DNA from: Aquirhabdus parva
GTDB lineage: Bacteria > Pseudomonadota > Gammaproteobacteria > Pseudomonadales > Moraxellaceae
Direction: 5' to 3'
Length of the DNA stretch: 64,000 bases
Assembly: GCF_003351745.1 (NCBI RefSeq)
Contig: NZ_CP031222.1
Span: forward strand, 2,276,207-2,340,206
The notes beneath the pieces were generated by a model. It did not search any database, was not told the DNA's origin, and saw only the letters and a program-made list of their open reading frames with translations. Numbering within the stretch: position 1 is the stretch's first letter; each line of letters starts with the position of its first letter. The position numbers and the translations under genes are program-made. Below are positions 1 through 9,314 of the stretch, in pieces.

Positions 1-11
1 GGAGTTTCACC

Positions 12-1346
12 ATGAGTACAGGTAACTATGATCGTCAGGCAGAAATTGCTGCCATCGAAAAAGACTGGGCAGAGAACCCGCGCTGGAAAGGTAAAAAAAG
101 AGATTACACCGCCGCTGATGTCGTACGTCTGCGCGGTTCGCTCAAACGCGAAAACACCATCGCCAAACGCGGTGCAGAAAAGCTATGGGATATGGTGGTC
201 AACGGTGCAAAGCCCGCTTTCCGACCCGATAAAGATTTCGTCAACGCGATGGGTGCATTGACGGGTGGTCAAGCGGTTCAGCAAGTTAAAGCGGGTGTTC
301 AGGCGATCTACTTGTCAGGTTGGCAAGTGGCGGCAGATGCCAATACATCAGAAACCATGTATCCCGATCAATCTTTGTATGCCGTCGACTCAGTTCCAAC
401 CGTTGTTCGCCGCATCAATAATGCCTTTGAACGTGCAGATCAGATTCAGTGGAAATCAGGCAAGAATCCAGGGGACGCAGGTTATATCGACTACTTCGCC
501 CCGATCGTTGCCGATGCTGAGGCTGGCTTTGGCGGCGTGTTGAATGCGTATGAGTTGATGAAAAATATGATCCGTGCTGGTGCCTCAGGTGTTCACTTTG
601 AAGACCAGTTGGCATCAGTCAAAAAATGTGGCCACATGGGTGGTAAGGTTTTGGTTCCGACGCAAGAAGCGGTTCAAAAACTCAATGCTGCACGTTTGGC
701 GGCTGACGTTGAAGGGGTTCCGACCATTGTTCTGGCACGGACTGATGCAAACGCGGCAGACTTGTTAACCTCGGACTTTGATGCCAACGACAAACCATTC
801 ATCATTGGTGACCGTACTGCTGAAGGTTTTTATCGTGTTCGCGCAGGCATTGATCAAGCGATTAGTCGTGGCCTAGCATATGCACCTTATGCGGATTTAC
901 TGTGGTGTGAAACAGCGAAGCCTGATCTTGATGAAGCGCGTAAATTCGCCGAAGCAGTGAAAGCGAAATATCCTGATCAGTTACTGTCTTATAACTGCTC
1001 CCCTTCTTTCAACTGGAAGAAGAATCTGGATGATGCGACGATTGCCAAATTCCAGCGTGAGCTATCTGCTATGGGCTATAAGTTCCAGTTTATTACCTTG
1101 GCAGGTATACACAGCATGTGGAATGGCATGTTCAACTTGGCATATGACTACGCCCGTACCGATATGACAGGCTATGTCAAACTGCAAGAGAAAGAGTTTG
1201 CCGATGCCGAAAAAGGTTATTCCTTCGTTGCGCACCAGCAAGAAGTCGGTACTGGTTACTTTGATGATGTCACAACTGTCATCCAAGGTGGTGCCTCAAG
1301 CGTCACAGCTTTGACAGGTTCGACAGAAGAAGAACAGTTTCACTAA
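12..1346 (+). CDS. aceA: Isocitrate lyase
   Basis: Cleaves isocitrate to glyoxylate and succinate, the first step of the glyoxylate bypass that lets cells grow on acetate or fatty acids; cytosolic, Mg-dependent. The 444-residue protein is full length for the short bacterial class. The catalytic KKCGH motif is at residues 204-208 with Cys206 as the expected general acid/base, followed by MGGKVLVP. The N-terminal WENPRWKG-type segment (here AENPRWKG) is also typical. The ATG at 12 is preceded by GGAG at positions 1-4, a good ribosome binding site, so the start is secure although the promoter lies outside the window. A strong terminator follows directly, so it appears to be the last or only gene of its transcript. 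Malate synthase is not in view. Confidence 0.97.
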   Translation: MSTGNYDRQAEIAAIEKDWAENPRWKGKKRDYTAADVVRLRGSLKRENTIAKRGAEKLWDMVVNGAKPAFRPDKDFVNAMGALTGGQAVQQVKAGVQAIYLSGWQVAADANTSETMYPDQSLYAVDSVPTVVRRINNAFERADQIQWKSGKNPGDAGYIDYFAPIVADAEAGFGGVLNAYELMKNMIRAGASGVHFEDQLASVKKCGHMGGKVLVPTQEAVQKLNAARLAADVEGVPTIVLARTDANAADLLTSDFDANDKPFIIGDRTAEGFYRVRAGIDQAISRGLAYAPYADLLWCETAKPDLDEARKFAEAVKAKYPDQLLSYNCSPSFNWKKNLDDATIAKFQRELSAMGYKFQFITLAGIHSMWNGMFNLAYDYARTDMTGYVKLQEKEFADAEKGYSFVAHQQEVGTGYFDDVTTVIQGGASSVTALTGSTEEEQFH

Positions 1347-1366
1347 GCATGATCGATGAACTTAAA

Positions 1367-1396
1367 ATCCCTCTGCAAATGCAGGGGGATTTTTAT
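1367..1396 (+). terminator. Rho-independent terminator of aceA
   Basis: A 10-bp stem (ATCCCTCTGC with GCAGGGGGAT, one G-U pair) with an AAAT loop is followed by TTTTATT. It starts about 20 bases after the aceA stop. Confidence 0.85.
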
Positions 1397-1783
1397 TGGA
1401 CTACCAATAAACATGTCCTGTGGCCTTCAAGAATCAGACGTCTCACTGAACTCGTGTTTTGCACAGTCGATCACACAATTACTTTTGATTACAAAGTGTC
1501 AATTATTTCTCCATACTTTTTAGTTTAGCTACTTGCTAATCCGCTTTTTAACAACAATAATCGAGATGGATATAGGAATTTTTCATAAATATAGTTGTTT
1601 TTGTGATTTAGGTAAGTCGAAAGCGACGTTACTTGAACCGGACTCATCGCGTTATTGGTATTAACGCAGTTTCTATTTCTTTTTACTTCACATATAAGTC
1701 CAAACCGCCAAGGTAGGCTGGTTACAAGTTGTCTTTCTGGAACGTTTTTCCGTTTGATATATATTTAAAAAAAGGAATCTAAA
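1397..1783. other. Intergenic region upstream of cysC
   Basis: About 390 bases without an open reading frame that I believe. It is AT-rich and must hold the cysC promoter, but no clear -35/-10 pair stands out. An inverted repeat GCGTTA-N7-TAACGC lies at 1649-1667 and could be a regulator site. AGGA at about 1773-1776 is the cysC ribosome binding site. No riboswitch that I recognise. Confidence 0.5.
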
Positions 1784-2383
1784 ATGGACATGTCGAAAAA
1801 TGAGTTTGTAGCCACCCCTTCACATCATTTTGCTTATAACGCCGATGAACTCCCTGATAACCCACCTTGTTGTATTTGGTTAACAGGTCTTTCTGGTGCA
1901 GGTAAATCAACGATTGCCGCTGCACTGCATTTTGAACTCTCACAGCTCGGTCAACGTGTCGTGATTTTGGACGGCGATGTTCTTCGCAGTGGACTCAATA
2001 AAAACTTAGGCTTTTCACGTGAAGATCGTGCTGAAAGCGTACGTAGAGCTGCTGAAGCTGCAAACTTGATGATGAGTGCAGGATTAACTGTCATCGTTGC
2101 TTTGATTTCACCGTTCCGCGATGATCGCGAAAAAGCAATGAATGTCTGCCCTACGGGTTCGTTCATAGAGGTGTATGTGAATACGGACTTAGAGACATGC
2201 GAACATCGAGACCCTAAAAATCTCTATAAAAAAGCTCGGCAAGGACTTATCCCTGAATTCACGGGTATAGATAGTCCATACGAGCCTCCTCTAGCTCCGC
2301 ACATCAACTTATCGACTGATGGTCAGACGCCCTTGCAGTCTGCTCAAAAGATTATAGATTTTTTGGCTGCGCGTAATATCTAA
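1784..2383 (+). CDS. cysC: Adenylyl-sulfate kinase (APS kinase)
   Basis: Phosphorylates adenosine 5'-phosphosulfate to PAPS, the activated sulfate used by sulfotransferases and in sulfate assimilation. The 199-residue protein has the P-loop GLSGAGKST at residues 35-43, the DGD motif at 63-65, the active-site Ser109 in ISPF, and the C-terminal signature LYKKARQG followed by FTGIDSPYEPP. It is a stand-alone kinase, not fused to CysN. AGGA seven bases before the ATG supports this start. No cysD, cysN or cysH is nearby. The next gene is a sulfotransferase on the same strand, which suggests PAPS made here serves sulfation of a cell-surface molecule and not only cysteine synthesis; this is inference, and a terminator-like hairpin separates the two genes. 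Confidence 0.95.
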   Translation: MDMSKNEFVATPSHHFAYNADELPDNPPCCIWLTGLSGAGKSTIAAALHFELSQLGQRVVILDGDVLRSGLNKNLGFSREDRAESVRRAAEAANLMMSAGLTVIVALISPFRDDREKAMNVCPTGSFIEVYVNTDLETCEHRDPKNLYKKARQGLIPEFTGIDSPYEPPLAPHINLSTDGQTPLQSAQKIIDFLAARNI

Positions 2384-2390
2384 TTCAATC

Positions 2391-2414
2391 GGCCCGATTA
2401 AAGGGCCATTTTTC
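2391..2414 (+). terminator. Probable terminator of cysC
   Basis: A GGCCC/GGGCC stem with a 7-base loop is followed by ATTTTTC, eight bases after the cysC stop. The stem is short, so read-through into the sulfotransferase gene is possible. Confidence 0.6.
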
Positions 2415-2484
2415 TTGTTTCTGACGAATGACAAGCCGAGATTGTTCGGCAGACATTTGATTAAAAACCATAGGAAGACCACAT

Positions 2485-4107
2485 TTGAACACGAAATTCA
2501 TGCCAAAGACTCAAGTCATATTTAATAGACGGATTATCTTTGATCATCTTCCGAAAACAGCAGGACAAGCCGTCAATACTTGGCTGTCCCGTGTATTTGG
2601 ACCAGCAACCGTAACCGAAAGCTTGATCGGAGACCATCGTGACTTGATTCAAACGCATGGTGGAAATTTCAACATTATTTCTGGTCATGTTTCTTTTCGC
2701 GGTGATGGCTTAGATCCTCGTTATGGCTATTTGACCTGCTTGAGAGAACCCATCGATCGTGCGATTTCCTGGCTATTCTTCGTCAATAAAAATTTTGATA
2801 ACAGCGTATTACCAGGAGTCTGGGAAAAAGTTGATCGCTTCATCAAAAGTGATGGCGAAGATATGGATGATGAAATTAGAGACTATCTCGAAAACCTGTA
2901 TGTCAATCATTTTGCATCCGTCATCAGCACCTGCCCAACATCCAATGATGATCAAAAACTGGAGGATGCCTTCTTCGCAATCTCCCACTACGACGTCGTG
3001 GGCGTATATGAATACTTAGATGACTTCTCAAAAGATGTCGTCGAATTCCTTAATATTGCGAACCCTCCACCCATTGAATCGGTGAATGTCACAGTCACGC
3101 GTCCACGGGTTAATCATATTTCTGACAGGCTAAGGCAGCGCTTGATTGCGCTCAATCAGTTAGATCTAAAGTTTTATCACGCACTCAAAGAACGCAAAGA
3201 AAATGCCCGCACATTACAAAAACACTCTTCGGCTAAAGCGACAACCATGTCGTGGATGCCTTATTGGCGTCCTGAATTAAGCATTATCAACATAGGTCAA
3301 GTCGTGAATACACTGGACAATCAAGAATATCCATCTGAAATTAAGCTGATTGCTTATTTGACCTTGAGTGGACCTGTCACAAAACTAAATACACTGATCA
3401 ATGTTTATGACCACGAGAAAGCGCTAATTCTCAATTTGAGTTCTAGCGTTGAAGAACAATCTCTGTATCAACTAAAAGCTGGTTTTTATGAGATGCAATT
3501 CAGCATCAAGAGTCATCTCCCCGCTGGGGATTATCAGATCAGCCTGATATTTTTAAATGAGCATGTCAAAGCACATCATGAATTGGCTTGGCATTCCTTA
3601 GCCATCAATATCCCTCAAAAGTCGACTCTAGACGATGAGCCCAAGAAAATAGTTCGCAAAACAAAGGGTAAGCCACAACACCCCTCACTCAATATTACTT
3701 ATGAATACTTTAATGAAGCTGTCGCTCAAAAAATTGACAATGCGCTGGGGTCTATTACATGTAACATCCCGCTTACCGAAGTAAAAAGTGCAACCTCTTT
3801 TGCATTGGAGGTTAACGTGTCGAATCAATCACCCACAAACTGGATGGGCTCTCTTAAAAACCCTATTAATCTGTCCTATCGATGGATGAATGCGAATAAT
3901 GAAGTTGTTATTTTCGAGGGTGAACGGACACCACTTCCCTGCATGTGCCTCTTTACTGGTGAAAGTATTGAAGTTCAGATGTTCATTATTTCTCCTGAGG
4001 TTCCCGGAAGTTATCAACTTGTACTCGTCCCTGTACAAGAGTGCGTAGCTTGGCTTGATAGCAAAGGATTCAAACCGCTTGTACTTACAATCAATGTTAT
4101 CGAATAG
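2485..4107 (+). CDS. Multidomain sulfotransferase with C-terminal glycan-type beta-sandwich domains
   Basis: 540 residues. The first 245 residues form a Sulfotransfer_2-like (heparan-sulfate sulfotransferase-type) domain: HLPKTAG at 21-27 is the 5'-phosphosulfate loop and CLREPIDRAISW at 85-96 is the 3'-phosphate motif with Arg87 and Ser95. Residues about 255-376 look like the sugar-binding domain at the C-terminus of Wzt O-antigen transporters (alternating strands ending in LPAGDYQISLIF). After a basic linker (386-400), residues 430-540 match a beta-sandwich seen in many LPS-modifying transferases (NPINLSYRW, RTPLP, PGSYQLVLVPVQE). I infer PAPS-dependent sulfation of a surface polysaccharide. 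It starts at TTG 2485, preceded by AGGAAG seven bases away; an in-frame ATG at 2500 lacks such spacing. No signal peptide, so it is cytoplasmic. Substrate unknown. Confidence 0.8.
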   Translation: MNTKFMPKTQVIFNRRIIFDHLPKTAGQAVNTWLSRVFGPATVTESLIGDHRDLIQTHGGNFNIISGHVSFRGDGLDPRYGYLTCLREPIDRAISWLFFVNKNFDNSVLPGVWEKVDRFIKSDGEDMDDEIRDYLENLYVNHFASVISTCPTSNDDQKLEDAFFAISHYDVVGVYEYLDDFSKDVVEFLNIANPPPIESVNVTVTRPRVNHISDRLRQRLIALNQLDLKFYHALKERKENARTLQKHSSAKATTMSWMPYWRPELSIINIGQVVNTLDNQEYPSEIKLIAYLTLSGPVTKLNTLINVYDHEKALILNLSSSVEEQSLYQLKAGFYEMQFSIKSHLPAGDYQISLIFLNEHVKAHHELAWHSLAINIPQKSTLDDEPKKIVRKTKGKPQHPSLNITYEYFNEAVAQKIDNALGSITCNIPLTEVKSATSFALEVNVSNQSPTNWMGSLKNPINLSYRWMNANNEVVIFEGERTPLPCMCLFTGESIEVQMFIISPEVPGSYQLVLVPVQECVAWLDSKGFKPLVLTINVIE

Positions 4108-4146
4108 ATATTGACAACGAGCTGTTAAAACCGATCATGTTCATTA

Positions 4147-4176
4147 AAAAAAACCAGCAAATGCTGGCTTTTTTTA
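4147..4176. terminator. Bidirectional terminator
   Basis: CCAGCA/TGCTGG hairpin flanked by eight A on the left and a C-T7 tract on the right. It can end both the plus-strand sulfotransferase transcript and the minus-strand TonB receptor transcript, which converge here. Confidence 0.85.
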
Positions 4177-4192
4177 ATCACGAAGGAAAAAC

Positions 4193-6574
4193 TTACCAGC
4201 GATAGTTCACCTTCCCGTAATAGAACGCACCATTAAATCCATTCGGAGAGAACTCACTATATGGGATACTCCCCCCTACCGTTCCAAACTGAGAACGTGC
4301 GGGATAAGAGTTCGCGACATTGTCACTTCCCAATGTAAACGTCCAGTTCTGTAAACGATAATCCAGTGCCAGATCCAGTGTCCATTGTGCACCAAACTTT
4401 TGGTCTTCCTGCGGACCAACATTGCTATACGACACAAAGCTGCCATATCGAACCAGATTGGTATGCAGAGTCCAATTGTCGAGGCTGAAATCATTTCCTA
4501 ACGTCAGTTTCGTTTCTGGCGTGCTCTCACCGAGTAAACCCAATGTTTCACGACGATCTAAACGCAGTAAATTAACGCCCAATTGATTCAGGATAGTTGG
4601 GTTAGCTTTGATTTTTGTGACTTTGGTTTGATTAAAATTTAGCCCAAGCGTGCTATTCCATTTGAGGCCATTATCAAAGAGGAAGCGATAGCTGGCGACC
4701 AAATCAACACCTTTGGTGCGGGTATCACTGGCATTATTGAAATAACGCACGCTACTATAATTCACATTATTGATGCCATTCGCGGCAAGATATGCGAGGA
4801 CCTTCGGTGTGCTGGCATTGATTGCCGATGACAGGCTGATTCGGTCCGTGATATCAATCAAATATCCATCAATGGTGATATAGAGCCGATCAATCGGGTT
4901 AAATGTGAAACCTAGGCTATAGTTGTTTGACTTTTCAGGTTTGAGATCTTCTGCACCAAACAATTTGGCTACACTGGAATTTGCAGGGAACGTTCCTGCA
5001 TTCTGCAAAACGCCGTTCACCAATTGCAGGGATGTTTGTGAGAAATACTCTTGAGCCAGTGAAGGTGCTCGGAAGCCATTTGAAATATTGCCGCGGATCG
5101 CGATGCGTGGAGTAAAGTCATAACGTCCGGCTAAAGAGGCCGTTGTCGTCGAACCAAAATCACTGTAATTCTCGTTACGCACAGCTAAAGACGTGGTCAG
5201 CTTATCCGTGAGTTTAGTCTCTAAGTCCAAATACTCTGAATAACTATGGCGATGGTGATCACCGGCATCACCAGCACTAAAGCCCGCTAAACCTGATGCT
5301 CCTCCCTTGTAATAAGATTCCGGCTGACCTGCTTCGACTTTATATTGCTGATATTTATACTCTGCACCAAAAGCCACAGACAATGGGTGGGGTAACCAAC
5401 TTAAGGCTATGCTTTTACTGATGTCGATATTCAACAATGTTTGTGAGTTCGCCAAGGTCCCATTATAAAAATTAAACGGTGTAGAACCTGTATCTCGATA
5501 CAAACTTGGATTAATGGTATCGATATTCACTTCATAGTTATTCTTGCCATAATTGGCAGATGCATCGTAATGCCAGTCATCCAAAAACTCTCCGCGCACA
5601 CCTGCAACCAATGTCGTGTCTTGGACAATGTTATGGGTTAAAGGCAAATATCCATTGGGGAACAATGCTTTGATATTATTACTAGAGTTACTTTGACGAT
5701 AGAATTCAGCATTTTCACCCTGTGTCTGGCTAAAAGTTCCGATCGCATAAAGCTGTGCATCGTCACGGATATCGTATTGACCATTGAGTAGAATCTTACC
5801 GTTATTGGTTGCTGGATCTCCAAAACGGAAGTCACGCTGACCATTGGTCGTTGCAAGAGGGCTTTGAAAGTCAGCTCCTGCACGGTTGGTATAGCCGTTT
5901 TTGCCACCTTCAGCGGTAACATTCAACCAGCCACTTTTCCCCAGCGAAAAACCAGAATTGACCGAGAGCTCACGCTGAGTGCCATCACCTTTTTTATATT
6001 GACCGACTTTGGTAGTGACCTCACCACCCTCTGGACCATCTTTCAAAATGATATTAATCACGCCCGCAATTGCATCAGAACCATAACGTGCTGACTGACC
6101 GTCACGTAGTACTTCAATTCTTTTAACAGCAGATATAGGAATAGAGTTTAAATCTGCTGGTGCAGAACCACGCCCAATTGCACCGCCCAGATTTATAAAT
6201 GCACTGGTATGTAGCCGCTTGCCATTGACGAGGACCAGCACTTGATCTGGAGACAATCCGCGTAACTGTGCAGGGCGAACCAGTTCAGCCCCATCCACCA
6301 CAGCAGGACGTGGAAAATTAATTGAAGGAATTAAACGTGCAAGTGCTGAACCCAATTCAGACGAGCCACTGCCTCGTAAGGTGTCGCCAGAGATCACATC
6401 TACAGGCTGGAGTGATTGATGGGCCGTTCTGTTTTTTGCCCGTGTACCTGTAACAACGACTGCCGCAGTTTCATCTACTGCTGACACTGTACTCTGAGAG
6501 GCGTCATCTGCGGCATGCGCTTGAATCGAGAGAATGCTGACTATTGCCAGTGAAAGTGCGGAATATTTATGCAT
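4193..6574 (-). CDS. TonB-dependent outer-membrane receptor
   Basis: A 793-residue gated beta-barrel that imports a large ligand (siderophore, cobalamin, sugar or similar) across the outer membrane using TonB energy. The signal peptide MHKYSALSLAIVSILSIQAHA is followed by the plug domain (roughly residues 35-170) with the TonB-box-like AVVVTGTR, the QLRGL and VLVLVNGKR strands and the IEVLRDGQSARYGSDAIAGVINI motif. Barrel strands follow, and the chain ends in an aromatic residue (NYRW). The ATG at 6574 is chosen because it gives an ideal signal peptide; the frame stays open to a TTG at 6589. The substrate cannot be told: no uptake, siderophore or regulator genes flank it. Confidence 0.92.
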   Translation of the reverse strand: MHKYSALSLAIVSILSIQAHAADDASQSTVSAVDETAAVVVTGTRAKNRTAHQSLQPVDVISGDTLRGSGSSELGSALARLIPSINFPRPAVVDGAELVRPAQLRGLSPDQVLVLVNGKRLHTSAFINLGGAIGRGSAPADLNSIPISAVKRIEVLRDGQSARYGSDAIAGVINIILKDGPEGGEVTTKVGQYKKGDGTQRELSVNSGFSLGKSGWLNVTAEGGKNGYTNRAGADFQSPLATTNGQRDFRFGDPATNNGKILLNGQYDIRDDAQLYAIGTFSQTQGENAEFYRQSNSSNNIKALFPNGYLPLTHNIVQDTTLVAGVRGEFLDDWHYDASANYGKNNYEVNIDTINPSLYRDTGSTPFNFYNGTLANSQTLLNIDISKSIALSWLPHPLSVAFGAEYKYQQYKVEAGQPESYYKGGASGLAGFSAGDAGDHHRHSYSEYLDLETKLTDKLTTSLAVRNENYSDFGSTTTASLAGRYDFTPRIAIRGNISNGFRAPSLAQEYFSQTSLQLVNGVLQNAGTFPANSSVAKLFGAEDLKPEKSNNYSLGFTFNPIDRLYITIDGYLIDITDRISLSSAINASTPKVLAYLAANGINNVNYSSVRYFNNASDTRTKGVDLVASYRFLFDNGLKWNSTLGLNFNQTKVTKIKANPTILNQLGVNLLRLDRRETLGLLGESTPETKLTLGNDFSLDNWTLHTNLVRYGSFVSYSNVGPQEDQKFGAQWTLDLALDYRLQNWTFTLGSDNVANSYPARSQFGTVGGSIPYSEFSPNGFNGAFYYGKVNYRW

Positions 6575-6821
6575 GAATAACGTGTCCAAAACTTAAAAAT
6601 CTTGAGAAAAGCAGGGCGAAAAGAAAACCATCCACTTTTCATGTTTGTTATTTCATGAAAAGTTTTGTTAATGCATGGTACGCAATAATGTATTTTTGAC
6701 TAACTAATAAATTTAACTTTATATATCTAAAAATAATTATTAAGAGCGCTGCTCATCTAAAAATTACATAAGCAGAAAATCACAACAGTTCGACACTCCT
6801 CGTCATTAAAATACCGCATGT

Positions 6822-6859
6822 AAAAAAAAGCCCAAATCAATCGATTTGGGCTTTTTTTA
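6822..6859. terminator. Terminator between the lipoprotein gene and the TonB receptor gene
   Basis: A 10-bp perfect stem AGCCCAAATC/GATTTGGGCT with a 4-base loop, flanked by eight A and seven T. On the minus strand it ends the small lipoprotein transcript. The sequence 6590-6821 between it and the receptor start is AT-rich and presumably holds the receptor promoter. Confidence 0.85.
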
Positions 6860-6882
6860 ATTGAGATAACGTTAAAACACGA

Positions 6883-7074
6883 TCAGCAATTGCCTTTTTT
6901 AGCCTGACCAGGCGGGCAGAAATCACGGCCGCCACCATCACCACGATCACGGTCTCGATCGCCGTGATATCCTGAATGTGGATCAACCACAACAGAACCT
7001 GCTGGGGTATACACAGCACAGCTTGAAAGCCAGATGCATGTGGTCGTTAAAACAAGCATTTTGAGTAATTTCAT
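6883..7074 (-). CDS. Small lipoprotein with Asp/Arg-rich centre and CPPGQAKKG motif
   Basis: 63 residues. The N-terminus MKLLKMLVLTTTCIWLSSC is a lipoprotein signal with the lipobox LSSC, so the mature protein would be anchored by its first cysteine. The mature part is hydrophilic, with the run DRDRDRGDGGGRD and a C-terminal CPPGQAKKGNC. CPPG-AKKG elements like this occur in small periplasmic proteins related to RcnB (nickel/cobalt homeostasis), but similarity over such a short motif does not prove function. The ATG at 7074 is chosen because GGAG lies six bases upstream; an earlier in-frame ATG at 7089 has no such site. Single-gene unit ended by the hairpin downstream. Confidence 0.75.
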   Translation of the reverse strand: MKLLKMLVLTTTCIWLSSCAVYTPAGSVVVDPHSGYHGDRDRDRGDGGGRDFCPPGQAKKGNC

Positions 7075-7355
7075 GACAATCTCCATCATTCGTTAGGCTA
7101 TCATGCCCTGATTAGACATATCTTTCCAGCAACTAAAGTATGATCGGCATCTTTAACACGACGAATGATTTATATTTCTAGAATAATCAATGGAATGACT
7201 TATTGGCGGCTTCGATCTTCATGTCCAACCGAAGTCAACTCGCCTCAAAATTTGTGTTTTGTTCAAGCGAATACATATTTTTAAATGAATCAACGCTTCT
7301 CATATTATTTCGACATCTATGACCATTTAAACAAAATTATAGTGCGACGGTATCT

Positions 7356-7916
7356 ATGTATAAAAATTTCCAACTCACTCCTTTTGGAAAAGCATCAACT
7401 GAATTCGCTGTAGAAGTAAAAGTACAGCGTATCGGAAACCTGCTATTACTGTCCTTTTCTTTATACGATATCCAGCAAGAAGTATTCTGGCCAGAGCCAA
7501 GTCAAATTATGCGGCAGGACTTTCTCTGGGAAAGCACATGTTTTGAAGCGTTTATTGGTTCGCCAAATCGCACAGAGTATTTTGAATTCAATCTATCCCC
7601 GTCTCTGTCTTGGAACCTCTATCAATTTAAAAACTACCGCTCTCCAAAAACATTGCCACCGCCACATGCCAATGAGTCAGGGGTCATAAACGTTCAAGTT
7701 ATAGATAGGACACTCCATATCATTCTCTCTTTAGGCGCTATGAATCTCGCTGAACAGGAGATCCAACTCGGTCTTGCTGCCGTCATAAAAACAGAGGACT
7801 CTCTACATTACCTTGCCTTAGAACACCCAAGAAGAGAGCCTGACTTTCATGATTCAAGGTACTGGACAATCAAGCTTCCTCCATACGAAGAATTCCACGA
7901 TAGTCATGGACAATAA
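7356..7916 (+). CDS. DOMON-like domain protein of unknown function
   Basis: 186 residues, resembling the DOMON-like/CBM9-like family found in Acinetobacter relatives. Features that fit are the conserved LWESTCFEAFIG segment, YFEFNLSPS and WNLYQFKNYR in the middle, and LEHPRREPDFHD near the end. Such folds are beta-sandwiches that bind sugars or haem in other contexts. No signal peptide or membrane helix is visible, so it should be cytoplasmic. The ribosome binding site before the ATG is weak. It stands alone between the divergent small lipoprotein gene and carA; no function can be assigned. Confidence 0.75.
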   Translation: MYKNFQLTPFGKASTEFAVEVKVQRIGNLLLLSFSLYDIQQEVFWPEPSQIMRQDFLWESTCFEAFIGSPNRTEYFEFNLSPSLSWNLYQFKNYRSPKTLPPPHANESGVINVQVIDRTLHIILSLGAMNLAEQEIQLGLAAVIKTEDSLHYLALEHPRREPDFHDSRYWTIKLPPYEEFHDSHGQ

Positions 7917-7963
7917 CGCCCAAAATCCGTAGAATATCCACCTAATCTCAAACGAGCAGACTA

Positions 7964-7998
7964 GAAGGCTAACATATCAAAATAAGCCTTCCCTTTTG
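7964..7998 (+). terminator. Possible weak terminator after the DOMON-like gene
   Basis: A GAAGGCT/AGCCTTC stem with a long AT-rich loop is followed by CCTTTTGG. The T-tract is poor, so this is only a candidate. Confidence 0.35.
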
Positions 7999-8151
7999 GC
8001 GCGTCTAATCCATAGCTTTCATCCAGCGATGGGTATCACGCATCAACAGGTCACAGTAACTGCTCGTTTTTTACAACCGCAATTTAACATCGCCGTCCTT
8101 GCATGTTGATGCGGATGCTCTAGTAGCAAAAGACAGAATCGGAGGTTAGAC

Positions 8152-9312
8152 TTGCACACGCCCGCCATATTAGCCCTAGCAGATGGAACCATTTTTCACG
8201 GTCAATCCATTGGCGCAGAGGGACTCACCACTGGTGAAGTTGTTTTTAATACTGCCATGACTGGCTATCAAGAAATCCTCACCGATCCCAGCTATGCACA
8301 GCAAATCGTTACGCTGACTTATCCGCATATCGGAAATACCGGCACCAACGATGAAGACTGTGAATCTGGTCGTATCAGTAAAGTATGGGCAGCAGGTCTA
8401 GTCATTCGCGACCTCCCCCTCATGGCAAGTAACTTCCGCTCTACAAAATCTCTCGCTGACTATCTTAAAGACAATAATGTTGTTGCGATTGCAGATATCG
8501 ATACCCGCAAGCTCACTCGCATTCTGCGTACCACCGGAGCACAAAGTGGCGCGATCCTCACCGGACCTGATGCCACTCCAGAAGCGGCACTTGCGGCAGC
8601 ACGCGGCTTTGCGGGTATCGACGGTGTCGATCTAGCCAAAGTATGCTGCGACCCTGAAGGCTTTGAGTGGACTTCTGGCTCATGGCAACTCAATAAAGGT
8701 TTTACACCTTTGAGCAATGAGCAATTCCATGTTGTCGCTTACGACTACGGTGTCAAAACCAACATTCTGCGTATGCTCGTGGATCGTGGCTGCCGCTTAA
8801 CTGTTGTTCCTGCACAAACTCCAGCTGCGGATGTGCTTGCCATGAATCCTGATGGCATTTTCCTCTCTAACGGCCCAGGCGACCCAGCAGCATGTACATA
8901 CGCTGTTGAAGCCGTTCGTACTCTGGTCGATAGTGAATTACCTCTGTTTGGTATTTGCTTAGGACATCAGATCTTGGCTCTCGCCTCTGGCGCACAAACA
9001 CTGAAAATGAAATTTGGGCATCATGGCGCAAACCATCCTGTACAGGATGTCGAGAATAACACCGTGATGATCACCAGCCAGAACCATGGCTTTGCTGTCG
9101 ATGAAGCAACTTTGCCTTCTACGCTGCGTGTCACCCATCGCTCGCTGTTTGATGGTTCAAACCAGGGCATCCATCGTAATGACAAGCCTGCGTTTAGCTT
9201 TCAAGGACATCCTGAAGCCAGCCCCGGTCCGCACGATTGTGCACCGCTGTTCGATCACTTTATTGACCTGATGCAAGCTCATGCTGCGAAACATACACAG
9301 AAGGGAGCTTAA
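8152..9312 (+). CDS. carA: Carbamoyl-phosphate synthase small (glutaminase) subunit
   Basis: Hydrolyses glutamine and channels ammonia to CarB for carbamoyl phosphate, the precursor of arginine and pyrimidines. The 386-residue protein has the N-terminal CPSase small domain ([25 protein letters not shown]) and a class I glutamine amidotransferase domain with nucleophile Cys269 in GICLGHQ and the HPE triad residues in [11 protein letters not shown]. It starts with TTG at 8152, preceded six bases upstream by GGAGG; no in-frame ATG is close by. carB follows two bases after the stop, so the two are co-translated. Confidence 0.97.
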   Translation: MHTPAILALADGTIFHGQSIGAEGLTTGEVVFNTAMTGYQEILTDPSYAQQIVTLTYPHIGNTGTNDEDCESGRISKVWAAGLVIRDLPLMASNFRSTKSLADYLKDNNVVAIADIDTRKLTRILRTTGAQSGAILTGPDATPEAALAAARGFAGIDGVDLAKVCCDPEGFEWTSGSWQLNKGFTPLSNEQFHVVAYDYGVKTNILRMLVDRGCRLTVVPAQTPAADVLAMNPDGIFLSNGPGDPAACTYAVEAVRTLVDSELPLFGICLGHQILALASGAQTLKMKFGHHGANHPVQDVENNTVMITSQNHGFAVDEATLPSTLRVTHRSLFDGSNQGIHRNDKPAFSFQGHPEASPGPHDCAPLFDHFIDLMQAHAAKHTQKGA

Positions 9313-9314
9313 TC

